This document shows positions 56,118-63,322 of a stretch of 64,000 nt of DNA, piece by piece. The notes beneath the pieces were generated by a model. It did not search any database. It worked only from the letters and a program-made list of their open reading frames with translations, and was not told where the DNA came from. The DNA comes from JANMJD01 sp963847945 (lineage in GTDB: Bacteria > Actinomycetota > Acidimicrobiia > Acidimicrobiales > Ilumatobacteraceae): positions 372,001 through 436,000 of the forward strand of contig CAWKBX010000001.1 of assembly GCA_963847945.1 (NCBI GenBank). Reading direction: 5' to 3'. Both the position numbers and the translations under genes were made by a program. Each line of letters opens with the position of its first letter. Positions within the stretch are counted from its first letter, which is position 1.

Positions 56118-56317
56118 TCTGATGACCTCCTGGTCACGGTCTATTTTCCTAGGAGGAACGGCGTCGTATCGATGATTCGATCCGACGGGGCATTCGTTGG
56201 TATTGCACCGCCACCTTGTCGTGCGGACCGGAGGAACTCCGGATCGCTCGACGAGCTGGTGTCGCGCCGTGTATGACCTCCCCTTCACACAGAGGGACGT
56301 GACACTCGGCACCATAG
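56118..56317 (-). promoter_or_regulatory. structured leader of peptide importer operon 2
   Basis: Same order of elements as before operon 1: AAGGGGAGG, GACACCAGC, TCGTCGAGCG, then a TGCCCCG followed by a stem-loop (56183-56187 with 56162-56166, extended by ATCGA/TCGAT), TTCCTCCTAGGAA and TGACCAGGAGGTCATCA. CCTCC (56152-56156) can pair with GGAGG of the ribosome-binding site (56126-56130). The stem sequence differs from operon 1 but pairing is kept, which argues for a functional RNA fold. Confidence 0.55.
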
Positions 56318-56340
56318 CACCGAGTTACCGCCCGGTAGTG
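56318..56340 (-). promoter_or_regulatory. conserved operator-like dyad, operon 2
   Basis: CACCGAGTTACC then GCCCGGTAGTG. TACCGCCCGGTA is a near-perfect dyad. It matches the operon 1 site at 21 of 23 bases. On the minus strand a TATGGT box follows about 20 nt downstream (56310-56315) and could be the -10 of operon 2. It could also act on the divergent aldehyde dehydrogenase, whose start is 110 nt away. Confidence 0.6.
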
Positions 56341-56449
56341 GTTCGCTCGACCCACGAATGACGTTTTTGTTTCGTAGTTGACGTTCCATGGAACAAATGT
56401 TCCGAGACGGATGAGCGTGACCCGTCACCGAACGAGGCATCATGGGGGA

Positions 56450-57886
56450 ATGTCCGGAACCGACATTCATCCCGTCCGTCTCGCTGGTGAGTCCATCACT
56501 GGGAGCGGTGCCGCCATCGACGTCTACTCCCCGTACGACGGGTCGCTGATCGGGCGGGTGCCGTCGCTGGGCGCCGCCGACGTCGATCGAGCCGTCGCCG
56601 CGGCCTATGCGGCACATCGTCGGGGCCCGCTGCCCGCTTGGAAGCGGGCTGAGATCCTCGACAAGGCCGCGGCGCGGCTGACCGCCCGGGTTGAGGAGTT
56701 CGCCGCGATCATTGCCAGCGAAGCCGCCAAGCCGATCAAGACGGCTCGCATCGAGGCTCAACGGGCGGTCGGCACGTTCCTGTTTGCGGCCGCAGAAGCT
56801 CGGAAACTGGCCGGCGAGATGATCCCGATGGACGCCAACTCGCCCGGCGAGGGCAAGATCGGCTTCACACTGCGGGTTCCGATCGGCGTGGTCGGAGCCA
56901 TCGCTCCGTTCAATTTCCCGCTCAACCTCGTCGTTCACAAGGTGGCCCCGGCGATCGCCGCCGGTTGCCCGGTGGTGCTCAAGCCCGCCAGCCAGACGCC
57001 GTTCTCCTCGATCGTGCTCGCTGAGATGCTGATCGACGAGTGCGGCCTCCCCGCCGATCAACTCCACGTCGTCACGGGCGGCGGTGGGACCGTCGGCAAC
57101 GCCCTCGTCGACCATCCCGATGTCGCCCTGATCACGTTCACCGGCTCGCCCGAGGTCGGCTGGGCCATTCGGGCCCGGGCCCCCCGCAAGCGCGTTGGCT
57201 TGGAACTGGGCAACAACGCCCCCGTCATTCTCGAACCCGATGGCGATTGGAAGACCGCCGCGGCCAAGATCAAGATGGCCGGTTTCTCCCACGCCGGGCA
57301 GTCGTGTATCTCGACGCAGCGCATCTACGTGCATACCTCGATCGCCGCCGATTTCACCGCCGCACTGGCCGAGCACGTCTCTACCCTGGTCGTCGGCGAC
57401 CCGATGGACGAGGCGACCGATGTGTCGGCGCTGATCTCGCACTCCGAGACCGAACGAGTGGCCGGCTGGATCGACGAGGCAGTTGCCGCCGGAGCCCGAG
57501 TCGTCGCCGGCGCGGGTCGTGGACCACGAGATGTGTTGATGCCCACGGTGCTCGCCGACGTCACCCCCGACATGAAGGTCTGCGCCGCGGAGGTGTTCGG
57601 CCCGGTCGTGGCGATCCAGACGTACGACGACCTCGACGACGCATTGCGGATGGCCAATGACTCGGCATTCGGCCTGCAAGCGGCCATCTTCACGCAGAAC
57701 CTCACCAACGCGATCAAGGCGTTCCAGACCCTCGACTTCGGCGGTGTGCTCGTCAACGAGGTGCCGACGTTCCGCACCGACCAGATGCCGTACGGCGGCC
57801 TACGCGACTCCGGCAACACCCGCGAGGGCCCCGCGTACTCGGTGCGCGAGATGACCGAGCAACGCCTGGTCATCATCAACCCGTAG
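56450..57886 (+). CDS. NAD(P)-dependent aldehyde dehydrogenase
   Basis: 478 aa. The fold and catalysis are clear: VVGAIAPFNFPLNLVVHKVA with the Asn of the oxyanion hole, GCPVVLKPASQTPFSSIVLA, FTGSPEVGWAIRARA (cofactor loop), LELGNNAPVILEPDGD with the general-base Glu, SHAGQSCISTQRIYVHTSIA with the nucleophilic Cys, and EVFGPVVAIQTYDD. The cluster resembles lactaldehyde or succinate-semialdehyde type enzymes; the substrate is not fixed. ATG 56450 (MSGTDIHPVRLAGE) is chosen over upstream in-frame ATGs because they would add an Arg/His-rich non-family leader. Divergent from importer operon 2. Intact. Confidence 0.92.
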   Translation: MSGTDIHPVRLAGESITGSGAAIDVYSPYDGSLIGRVPSLGAADVDRAVAAAYAAHRRGPLPAWKRAEILDKAAARLTARVEEFAAIIASEAAKPIKTARIEAQRAVGTFLFAAAEARKLAGEMIPMDANSPGEGKIGFTLRVPIGVVGAIAPFNFPLNLVVHKVAPAIAAGCPVVLKPASQTPFSSIVLAEMLIDECGLPADQLHVVTGGGGTVGNALVDHPDVALITFTGSPEVGWAIRARAPRKRVGLELGNNAPVILEPDGDWKTAAAKIKMAGFSHAGQSCISTQRIYVHTSIAADFTAALAEHVSTLVVGDPMDEATDVSALISHSETERVAGWIDEAVAAGARVVAGAGRGPRDVLMPTVLADVTPDMKVCAAEVFGPVVAIQTYDDLDDALRMANDSAFGLQAAIFTQNLTNAIKAFQTLDFGGVLVNEVPTFRTDQMPYGGLRDSGNTREGPAYSVREMTEQRLVIINP

Positions 57887-57949
57887 ACGGGTTGATATCT
57901 GAGCCACCGCCGCCTGTTGCGCCGAATCCGATAGTTGTATGATTTGGAA

Positions 57950-58213
57950 ATGACCACCAAGAAGTTGTCGGCGACGGTCGACACCGAGTTACTCGACGAG
58001 GTACGTGAGCATGTCGGTCCGCGCGGTCTCAGTGCGTTCGTCGAAACTGCGCTTTCGCACGAATTGGAACGCGTGGCTCTGCGGAAGTTCCTCGACGAAT
58101 TGTCGTTGACGATCGGACTACCAGACGAGATGATGGTCGCTGAAGCGAACGTCGCGATCGATCAGCTCCTCGTGGCCTCCAGATCCCGACCCTCGCGTGC
58201 CTCGGCGGCGTAG
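57950..58213 (+). CDS. VapB-type antitoxin
   Basis: 87 aa. The N-terminal MTTKKLSATVDTELLDEVRE resembles a ribbon-helix-helix DNA-binding strand and helix, then GLSAFVETALSHELER. The C-terminal half is helical and would wrap the toxin. TATGAT at 57938-57943 lies 6 nt before the ATG with no ribosome-binding site, so the transcript is probably leaderless. The stop codon overlaps the toxin start region by 17 nt. As usual for such pairs the antitoxin gene comes first and should autorepress. The exact VapB subclass is not recognised. Confidence 0.8.
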   Translation: MTTKKLSATVDTELLDEVREHVGPRGLSAFVETALSHELERVALRKFLDELSLTIGLPDEMMVAEANVAIDQLLVASRSRPSRASAA

Positions 58214-58640
58214 TGAACAGACGGGCGCCGCGGTCTACGCGGTTCTCGACTCCGAGGCGGTGTCTGCACTTGCCTACCCAACCGAACGTGGCATCGCCGC
58301 CAAGCGTTCTCAGGCGGTTCTCGAGGCGATCGAACGCCGAGGTGGCATCGCTCGCATCCCCGCTCCGGTCCTCGTCGAGGTTGCCCGTGGGAGTCAACGA
58401 ACTGTCGCGGTCGGTCGAGTCATCAAGATGGCGAGGGTGACAGACAGCAATCGTCATATCGCCGAGCGAGCAGGGGGCCTGCTCGAACTACAACATCTCG
58501 ACTCGTGCCACGCCGTGGATGCACTGGTAGTTGCAACTGCAGCATCGCTGGGCACCGCAATCATTCTCACCGGCGACCCTGACGACATGCGTGCCCTGGC
58601 CGGATTGGTCACGGGAGTTTCGGTCCAGCCTCTCCCGTGA
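58197..58640 (+). CDS. PIN-domain ribonuclease toxin (VapC type)
   Basis: 147-aa PIN nuclease, expected to cleave RNA and stop growth when freed from the antitoxin. Acidic active-site residues are seen in AVLDSEAVSALAYP (first Asp), APVLVEVARGSQR (Glu), LDSCHAVDALVVATA (Asp) and ILTGDPDDMRALAG (Asp). GTG 58197 lies within the antitoxin's end and is the only start giving the full fold. The family spacing is standard. No frameshift. The pair lies between the aldehyde dehydrogenase and the glycolytic operon, convergent with tpiA (9 nt between stops). Confidence 0.85.
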   Translation: MPRRRSEQTGAAVYAVLDSEAVSALAYPTERGIAAKRSQAVLEAIERRGGIARIPAPVLVEVARGSQRTVAVGRVIKMARVTDSNRHIAERAGGLLELQHLDSCHAVDALVVATAASLGTAIILTGDPDDMRALAGLVTGVSVQPLP

Positions 58641-58649
58641 CCGGCGGAT

Positions 58650-59426
58650 TTAACCGCTGTGCAGGCGGTACTGGATGATGCGGGCGAACTCGTCGGGGTC
58701 GAGGCTCGCCCCGCCGACCAGCGCGCCGTCGATATCGGGCTGCGCCATCAGCTCGGCGATGTTCGATGACTTGACCGAGCCCCCGTACTGAATCCGCACG
58801 TCGTCGGCCGCATCACCGGCGAGGCCGCGCACGCACGAACGGATCGCCGCGCAGACCGTCTGGGCATCTTCCGAGGTGGCGGTGCGGCCGGTGCCGATCG
58901 CCCAGATTGGCTCGTAGGCGACGACCAGCGAGCCGATCTGCTCGGGCTTGCGCCCGGCCAGGGCGGCGGTCACCTGGCCGACGACTTTCGATTCGGTCTC
59001 GCCGGCCTCGCGCTCGGCAAGTGTCTCGCCGCAACACAGGATCGGCACCATGCCGTGGGCCTGGATCGAGGCCACTTTGCGGTGAACCATCTCGTCGGTC
59101 TCACCGAACAACTCGCGTCGCTCGGAATGTCCGACGATCACGTACTCCACACCGAGCTTCTCGAGGAACACCGGTGACACCTCGCCCGTGAACGCCCCCT
59201 TCTCCTCCCAATGGCAGTGCTGGGCACCTAAGGCGATGCCGATCTCGTCGGCCTGGAGCAAGGTCTGTGCCGAGCGGATATCGGTGAACGGCGGGTGTAC
59301 CGAACAGTCCATGACCTCCCAGTCGTCTTTGCCCACCAGATAGCTGAGCTTCTGGAGGAACTGGATCGCCTCGAAGTGATTCTGATGCATCTTCCAGTTG
59401 CCGGAGATGAGCGGTCGACGTGCCAT
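58650..59426 (-). CDS. tpiA: triosephosphate isomerase
   Basis: 258-aa glycolytic enzyme interconverting dihydroxyacetone phosphate and glyceraldehyde 3-phosphate in the cytosol. ISGNWKMHQNHFEAIQFLQ has the catalytic Lys (NWKM), YVIVGHSERRELFGETDE the catalytic His, and VVAYEPIWAIGTGRTATSED the catalytic Glu and the phosphate loop. QYGGSVKSSNIAELMAQPD and GALVGGASLDPDEF bind phosphate. ATG 59426 is the conserved start. Last gene of the gap-pgk-tpiA operon, 13 nt after pgk. Intact. Confidence 0.97.
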   Translation of the reverse strand: MARRPLISGNWKMHQNHFEAIQFLQKLSYLVGKDDWEVMDCSVHPPFTDIRSAQTLLQADEIGIALGAQHCHWEEKGAFTGEVSPVFLEKLGVEYVIVGHSERRELFGETDEMVHRKVASIQAHGMVPILCCGETLAEREAGETESKVVGQVTAALAGRKPEQIGSLVVAYEPIWAIGTGRTATSEDAQTVCAAIRSCVRGLAGDAADDVRIQYGGSVKSSNIAELMAQPDIDGALVGGASLDPDEFARIIQYRLHSG

Positions 59427-59439
59427 GAACTGCCTTGGT

Positions 59440-60540
59440 CTATGAAGCGTTGGGAGCTGAGCGGAGGGCCGCCAAGCCGGGGAGATCACCGAGTTCGATC
59501 AATTCGAGCGACGCGCCGCCCCCGGTGGAGACGTGGGAGACCTCGTCGTCGAGGCCGAACTGGGCCAGCGCCGCGGCAGAGTCTCCCCCACCGACGACCG
59601 TGAAGGCCTTGGTGTCAGCCATCGCCTGAGCAACCGTACGAGTACCCGAGGCGAACCGGTCGTCCTCGAACATACCCATCGGGCCGTTCCAGAAGACCGT
59701 GCGAGCGTCCATGATCACGTCGGAAAACGCCGCCGCAGTGCCCGGGCCGATGTCGAGACCCTTTGCCCCCTCGGGCAACCGACGACCGAACGTGGCGTAG
59801 TTGCCCGCTGCGTCGACGCCCGTGAGATCTTCGGGCAGGTGGATGGTCTTGCCCGACTTCAGCAGTCGTGAACAGGTCTCGACCTGATCGGGTTCCCACA
59901 GCGAGGCCCCGATCGGGTAACCCTGGGCGGCGAGGAACGTGAAGCACATCGCACCCCCGATGACCAGGGAATCAACGGTGTTGAGCAGGGCCTCGACGAC
60001 GCCGAGCTTGTCGGAGATCTTCGACCCGCCGAGCACGGCAACGAAAGGCCGCTTCGGATGATCGCGCAGGCCCAGGAGTACCTCGACCTCCTTGGCCAAC
60101 AGCCGACCCATCGCCGAGGGCAAGGTCTGCGGAGGACCGACAATCGACGCATGGGCTCGGTGGGCGGCGCCGAACGCGTCGTTGACGTAGGCATCGATGC
60201 CCTTGACCAGCGAGGCAACGAACGCCGGGTCATTGCCCTCTTCGCCGGCGTCGAAGCGCAGGTTTTCGAGCAGTTCGACGCCCGGGGCCAACTCCGCCAG
60301 CCTGGCACGCACCGCGTCCATCGAGTACTTCGGATTCGGCTGACCCTTCGGCCGGCCGAGGTGCGAGGCACAGACCACATACGCGCCCCGCTCGGTGAGC
60401 CAATTGATCGTCGGCAGCGCAGCGCGAATGCGGAAGTCATCGGTGATCTCGCCGTTCTCCATCGGAACGTTGAAATCGGTACGGACGAGGACGCGCTTGC
60501 CGGCAACGTCGCCGAGGTCTTCGAGAACCGGAATCGCCAT
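59440..60540 (-). CDS. pgk: phosphoglycerate kinase
   Basis: 366-aa glycolytic kinase, slightly shorter than the usual 390 aa. RVLVRTDFNVPMENGEITDD and CASHLGRPKGQPNPKYSMD form the phosphoglycerate site. LLENLRFDAGEEGNDPAF, VNDAFGAAHRAHASIVG, AVLGGSKISDKLGVVEALLN and the nucleotide site VFWNGPMGMFEDDRFASGTR are all present, then VVGGGDSAAALAQFGLDDEV and STGGGASLELI. ATG 60540 gives MAIPVLEDLGDVAGKRVLV. It stands 5 nt after gap and 13 nt before tpiA on the minus strand. Intact. Confidence 0.97.
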   Translation of the reverse strand: MAIPVLEDLGDVAGKRVLVRTDFNVPMENGEITDDFRIRAALPTINWLTERGAYVVCASHLGRPKGQPNPKYSMDAVRARLAELAPGVELLENLRFDAGEEGNDPAFVASLVKGIDAYVNDAFGAAHRAHASIVGPPQTLPSAMGRLLAKEVEVLLGLRDHPKRPFVAVLGGSKISDKLGVVEALLNTVDSLVIGGAMCFTFLAAQGYPIGASLWEPDQVETCSRLLKSGKTIHLPEDLTGVDAAGNYATFGRRLPEGAKGLDIGPGTAAAFSDVIMDARTVFWNGPMGMFEDDRFASGTRTVAQAMADTKAFTVVGGGDSAAALAQFGLDDEVSHVSTGGGASLELIELGDLPGLAALRSAPNAS

Positions 60541-60545
60541 CGTGA

Positions 60546-61568
60546 TTACTTGCGCTTGGCGGCGACTTTGCCACCGGCGAACAGCGTCGTGTCGACGAGG
60601 CGGTTCGAGTAGCCCCACTCGTTGTCGTACCACGACAGCACCTTGACCATCTTGCCGATGGTCGCCGTCAGGCCCGCGTCGAAGATCGACGAGTGCGGGT
60701 CTCCCTGGATGTCGCTCGACACGATCGGGTCTTCGGTGTAGCGAAGGATGCCCTTGAGCGGCCCGCTCGACGCGGCTTTCTTGAAGGCGGCGTTGATCTC
60801 GGCGACCGAGGCCTCGATCTTCAAGTTGGCAGTGAAGTCGACGATCGAACCGGTCGGTACCGGGACGCGCAACGAGGTGCCGTCAAGGCGGCCCTTCATC
60901 TCGGGCAAGACGAGGCTGGTCGCGCGGGCGGCGCCGGTGCCGGTGGGGACGATGTTGATCGCCGCGCCGCGGGCGCGCCGCATGTCGCTGTGCGGGCCGT
61001 CGACGAGCTGCTGGTCGCCGGTGTAGGCATGGACGGTCTGCATCAGGCCCTGCTCGACGCCGAACGCATCGTCGAGCACCTTGACGACCGGCACGAAGCA
61101 GTTGGTCGTGCACGAGGCGTTCGAGATCACCTTCTGCGTCTTGAAATCGAAGTCCTTGTGGTTGACGCCGTAGACGAAGGTGGCGTCGGCCGCATCGCAG
61201 GGTGCCGAGACGATGACCAGCGGGGCGCCGCCGTCGAGGTGATACGCGGCGGTGTCGCGCTTGGTGAAGAACCCGGTCGACTCGATGACCACGTCGACGC
61301 CCAGCTCGCCCCACGGGAGGTTCTTGGGGTCGCGCTCGCTGAGGACCCTCAGCTCGTCGCCGTCAACGCTGATGCCATTCTTCGACACCTTCACATCGCT
61401 GTTCAGCCGACCCATGATCGAGTCGTACTTGAGCAGGTGCGCCATTGTCGCCAGCGAACCGAGGTCATTGACCGCCACGAAGTCGATGTCGGCACCGCGT
61501 TGCTTGGCGGCGCGGAAGAAGTTGCGCCCAATGCGGCCGAATCCATTAATGCCCACGCGAACGGTCAT
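60546..61568 (-). CDS. gap: glyceraldehyde-3-phosphate dehydrogenase, type I
   Basis: 340-aa NAD-dependent glycolytic enzyme. VGINGFGRIGRNFFRAAKQR is the NAD Rossmann motif, VISNASCTTNCFVPVVKVLD contains the catalytic Cys, QTVHAYTGDQQLVDGPH the catalytic His, and SWYDNEWGYSNRLVD the C-terminal signature. First gene of the glycolytic operon. It lies 107 nt downstream of rapZ, with no whiA or yvcK between, although those genes normally separate rapZ and gap in actinobacteria. Intact. Confidence 0.98.
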   Translation of the reverse strand: MTVRVGINGFGRIGRNFFRAAKQRGADIDFVAVNDLGSLATMAHLLKYDSIMGRLNSDVKVSKNGISVDGDELRVLSERDPKNLPWGELGVDVVIESTGFFTKRDTAAYHLDGGAPLVIVSAPCDAADATFVYGVNHKDFDFKTQKVISNASCTTNCFVPVVKVLDDAFGVEQGLMQTVHAYTGDQQLVDGPHSDMRRARGAAINIVPTGTGAARATSLVLPEMKGRLDGTSLRVPVPTGSIVDFTANLKIEASVAEINAAFKKAASSGPLKGILRYTEDPIVSSDIQGDPHSSIFDAGLTATIGKMVKVLSWYDNEWGYSNRLVDTTLFAGGKVAAKRK

Positions 61569-61675
61569 GTCCCACGGGTCCTTTCGTCAGGTGTTTCTCG
61601 CTACAAGATCGGTGGGCGAGGCTACCGCAGCGACCAGCGACGGGCCGAGAAATCCGCAGGTGGTGTGACGAAGAA

Positions 61676-62530
61676 TCAGTTCCGCTTGAGGTCACGGTGC
61701 ACGGCGCGCGCCGGCATCTCCCGCACGGCGAGACGTCGCACCAGCTCCTCGGTGATGGCTACGGAGCGGTGACGGCCCCCCGTACACCCGATGGCGACGG
61801 TCAGATAGCTCTTGCCCTCGGCCTTGTAGGCGGGGAGTAACATCGCCAATAGGCCCTCGAAACGATCGAGGAAGTCGCTCGCGTCAGGCTGACCGAGGAC
61901 GAAGTCGCGGACCGGGGCGTCCTGCCCCGACATCGGCCGCAGCGACTCTTCCCAGTGGGGATTCGGCAGGAAGCGAACGTCCATCACGATGTCGACATCG
62001 ATCGGCAGCCCGTACTTGAAGCCGAACGACAACACGGCGACGTGCAGCCGATCGGCGGCGTCCTCGTCGGTGGCGAAAGCGTCGATAAGCGCGGCCTTCA
62101 GCTGATGGACGTTGAGTGCGGAGGTGTCAATCACCAGGTCAGCGACGTCTTTTGACGGTTGCAGCATCCGTCGCTCAAGTTCGATCGCCTCGGGAACGCT
62201 GCCCGCCTCGCCGTCGAGCGGGTGCCTGCGGCGGGCGGTGCCGTAGCGCCTGACCAGCTCTGGCGTTTGGGCGTCGAGGAACAGGAGTCTCACCCGGTGG
62301 CCATCGTTGCGCAGCCCGGCGACCTTCGAGAGCACATCGACATGCTGCCGTCCGGCCACGAGTGCGAGACGAGGAATGCCGGCCCCGGGGGCACTGGCCA
62401 ACTCGACGATCTTCTCGAGCAGCGAGGTGGGCAGGTTGTCGACGACGTACCAGCCGAGGTCTTCCAGGACTGCGGCCGCCTCGGAGCGTCCGGCCCCGGA
62501 GAGGCCCGTGATCAAAAGAATGTCGGTCAC
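61676..62530 (-). CDS. rapZ: RapZ-family nucleotide-binding protein (YvcJ)
   Basis: 284-aa GTP/ATP-binding regulator. The P-loop is TGLSGAGRSEAAAVLEDLGW, with Arg at the usual Lys position, a substitution I recall in actinobacterial members. VVDNLPTSLLEKIVELA follows. LFLDAQTPELVRRYGTARRR then HPL and the C-terminal AIGCTGGRHRSVAITEELVR contain the family motifs, the latter in the RapZ C-terminal ligand-binding domain. In enterobacteria it governs glucosamine-phosphate synthase through sRNA; here the role is unknown. GTG start with a TAAGGT box about 9 nt upstream. Intact. Confidence 0.94.
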   Translation of the reverse strand: MTDILLITGLSGAGRSEAAAVLEDLGWYVVDNLPTSLLEKIVELASAPGAGIPRLALVAGRQHVDVLSKVAGLRNDGHRVRLLFLDAQTPELVRRYGTARRRHPLDGEAGSVPEAIELERRMLQPSKDVADLVIDTSALNVHQLKAALIDAFATDEDAADRLHVAVLSFGFKYGLPIDVDIVMDVRFLPNPHWEESLRPMSGQDAPVRDFVLGQPDASDFLDRFEGLLAMLLPAYKAEGKSYLTVAIGCTGGRHRSVAITEELVRRLAVREMPARAVHRDLKRN

Positions 62531-62555
62531 CGTTCGCTGACCTTATCGGTGCTCG

Positions 62556-63293
62556 TCAGCTCGTGGGAGTGATCTTTCTGGACCGGAGGTAGAGCAACCG
62601 CGGGATCGTCGCCGCCGCGGTGTATTCCTCGGCCTTGGCGAGGAAGCCGGGCGGCGGCGCGGGCTCCTCCATCCGGTCGATCACCAGGCCGTTGGCCGAC
62701 AGGGCGTTGATGTAGCGGCTGAGCGGGCGGTGGATGAACGGGATGAACACGTCCTTTTCCACCTCTTCGATCGTCTCGTCCTCAATGAGGTAGTCGCCGA
62801 TGCGCCAGTACTGCTCGGGCGGATCGAGAAATTGATCGTCGATCCAGCCGCTGTTCGGGGTTTGCAGCAGTGGATGGTTGAGGAAGAAGCAGAACCGCCC
62901 CCCTGGGCTGAGCACTCGACCCACCTCGGCGATCGCGTCGTCGACGTCCCGAATGTGCTCGAACACCAGACAGGCGACGACGGCGTCGAAGCTGCCGTCG
63001 GCGAACGGTAGGCCCGCGGCCCCGGCCCTCAGGAACGACGCTCCCCCGCCGCGCTGATTGGCGACGACGATCTGATTCCACGTCGGGTCAAGCCCGACCG
63101 TCTCGATGCCCATCTTGGCGGCGAGCCGGCTGATCTGGCCGTCGCCGCAGCCGATGTCGAGCACGCGCGTCGCCCCCGCAAGCTCGCGGGCCGCCATCGG
63201 CATGATCTGCTCCTCGTACTCCGGATCGGCCCCGTCGGTGAATCCGTCGATCCACCAGCCCGCATGCGTTTCCCACAGATCATCATCGCTCAC
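62556..63293 (-). CDS. class I SAM-dependent methyltransferase
   Basis: 245 aa. RVLDIGCGDGQISRLAAKMG is the SAM-binding motif I, TVGLDPTWNQ motif II, and FADGSFDAVVACLVFEHIRD followed by VGRVLSPGGRFCFFLNHPLL are motifs III and post-III of the Methyltransf_11 type. The substrate is unknown; the C-terminal half (FIPFIHRPLSRYINALSANG) is typical of small-molecule methyltransferases. GTG start with a TAGCCT box 8 nt upstream. It lies between uvrC and rapZ, in place of other genes usually there. Intact. Confidence 0.9.
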   Translation of the reverse strand: MSDDDLWETHAGWWIDGFTDGADPEYEEQIMPMAARELAGATRVLDIGCGDGQISRLAAKMGIETVGLDPTWNQIVVANQRGGGASFLRAGAAGLPFADGSFDAVVACLVFEHIRDVDDAIAEVGRVLSPGGRFCFFLNHPLLQTPNSGWIDDQFLDPPEQYWRIGDYLIEDETIEEVEKDVFIPFIHRPLSRYINALSANGLVIDRMEEPAPPPGFLAKAEEYTAAATIPRLLYLRSRKITPTS

Positions 63294-63322
63294 GCCGACC
63301 GAGGCTACGCCGGGTCAGGCGG

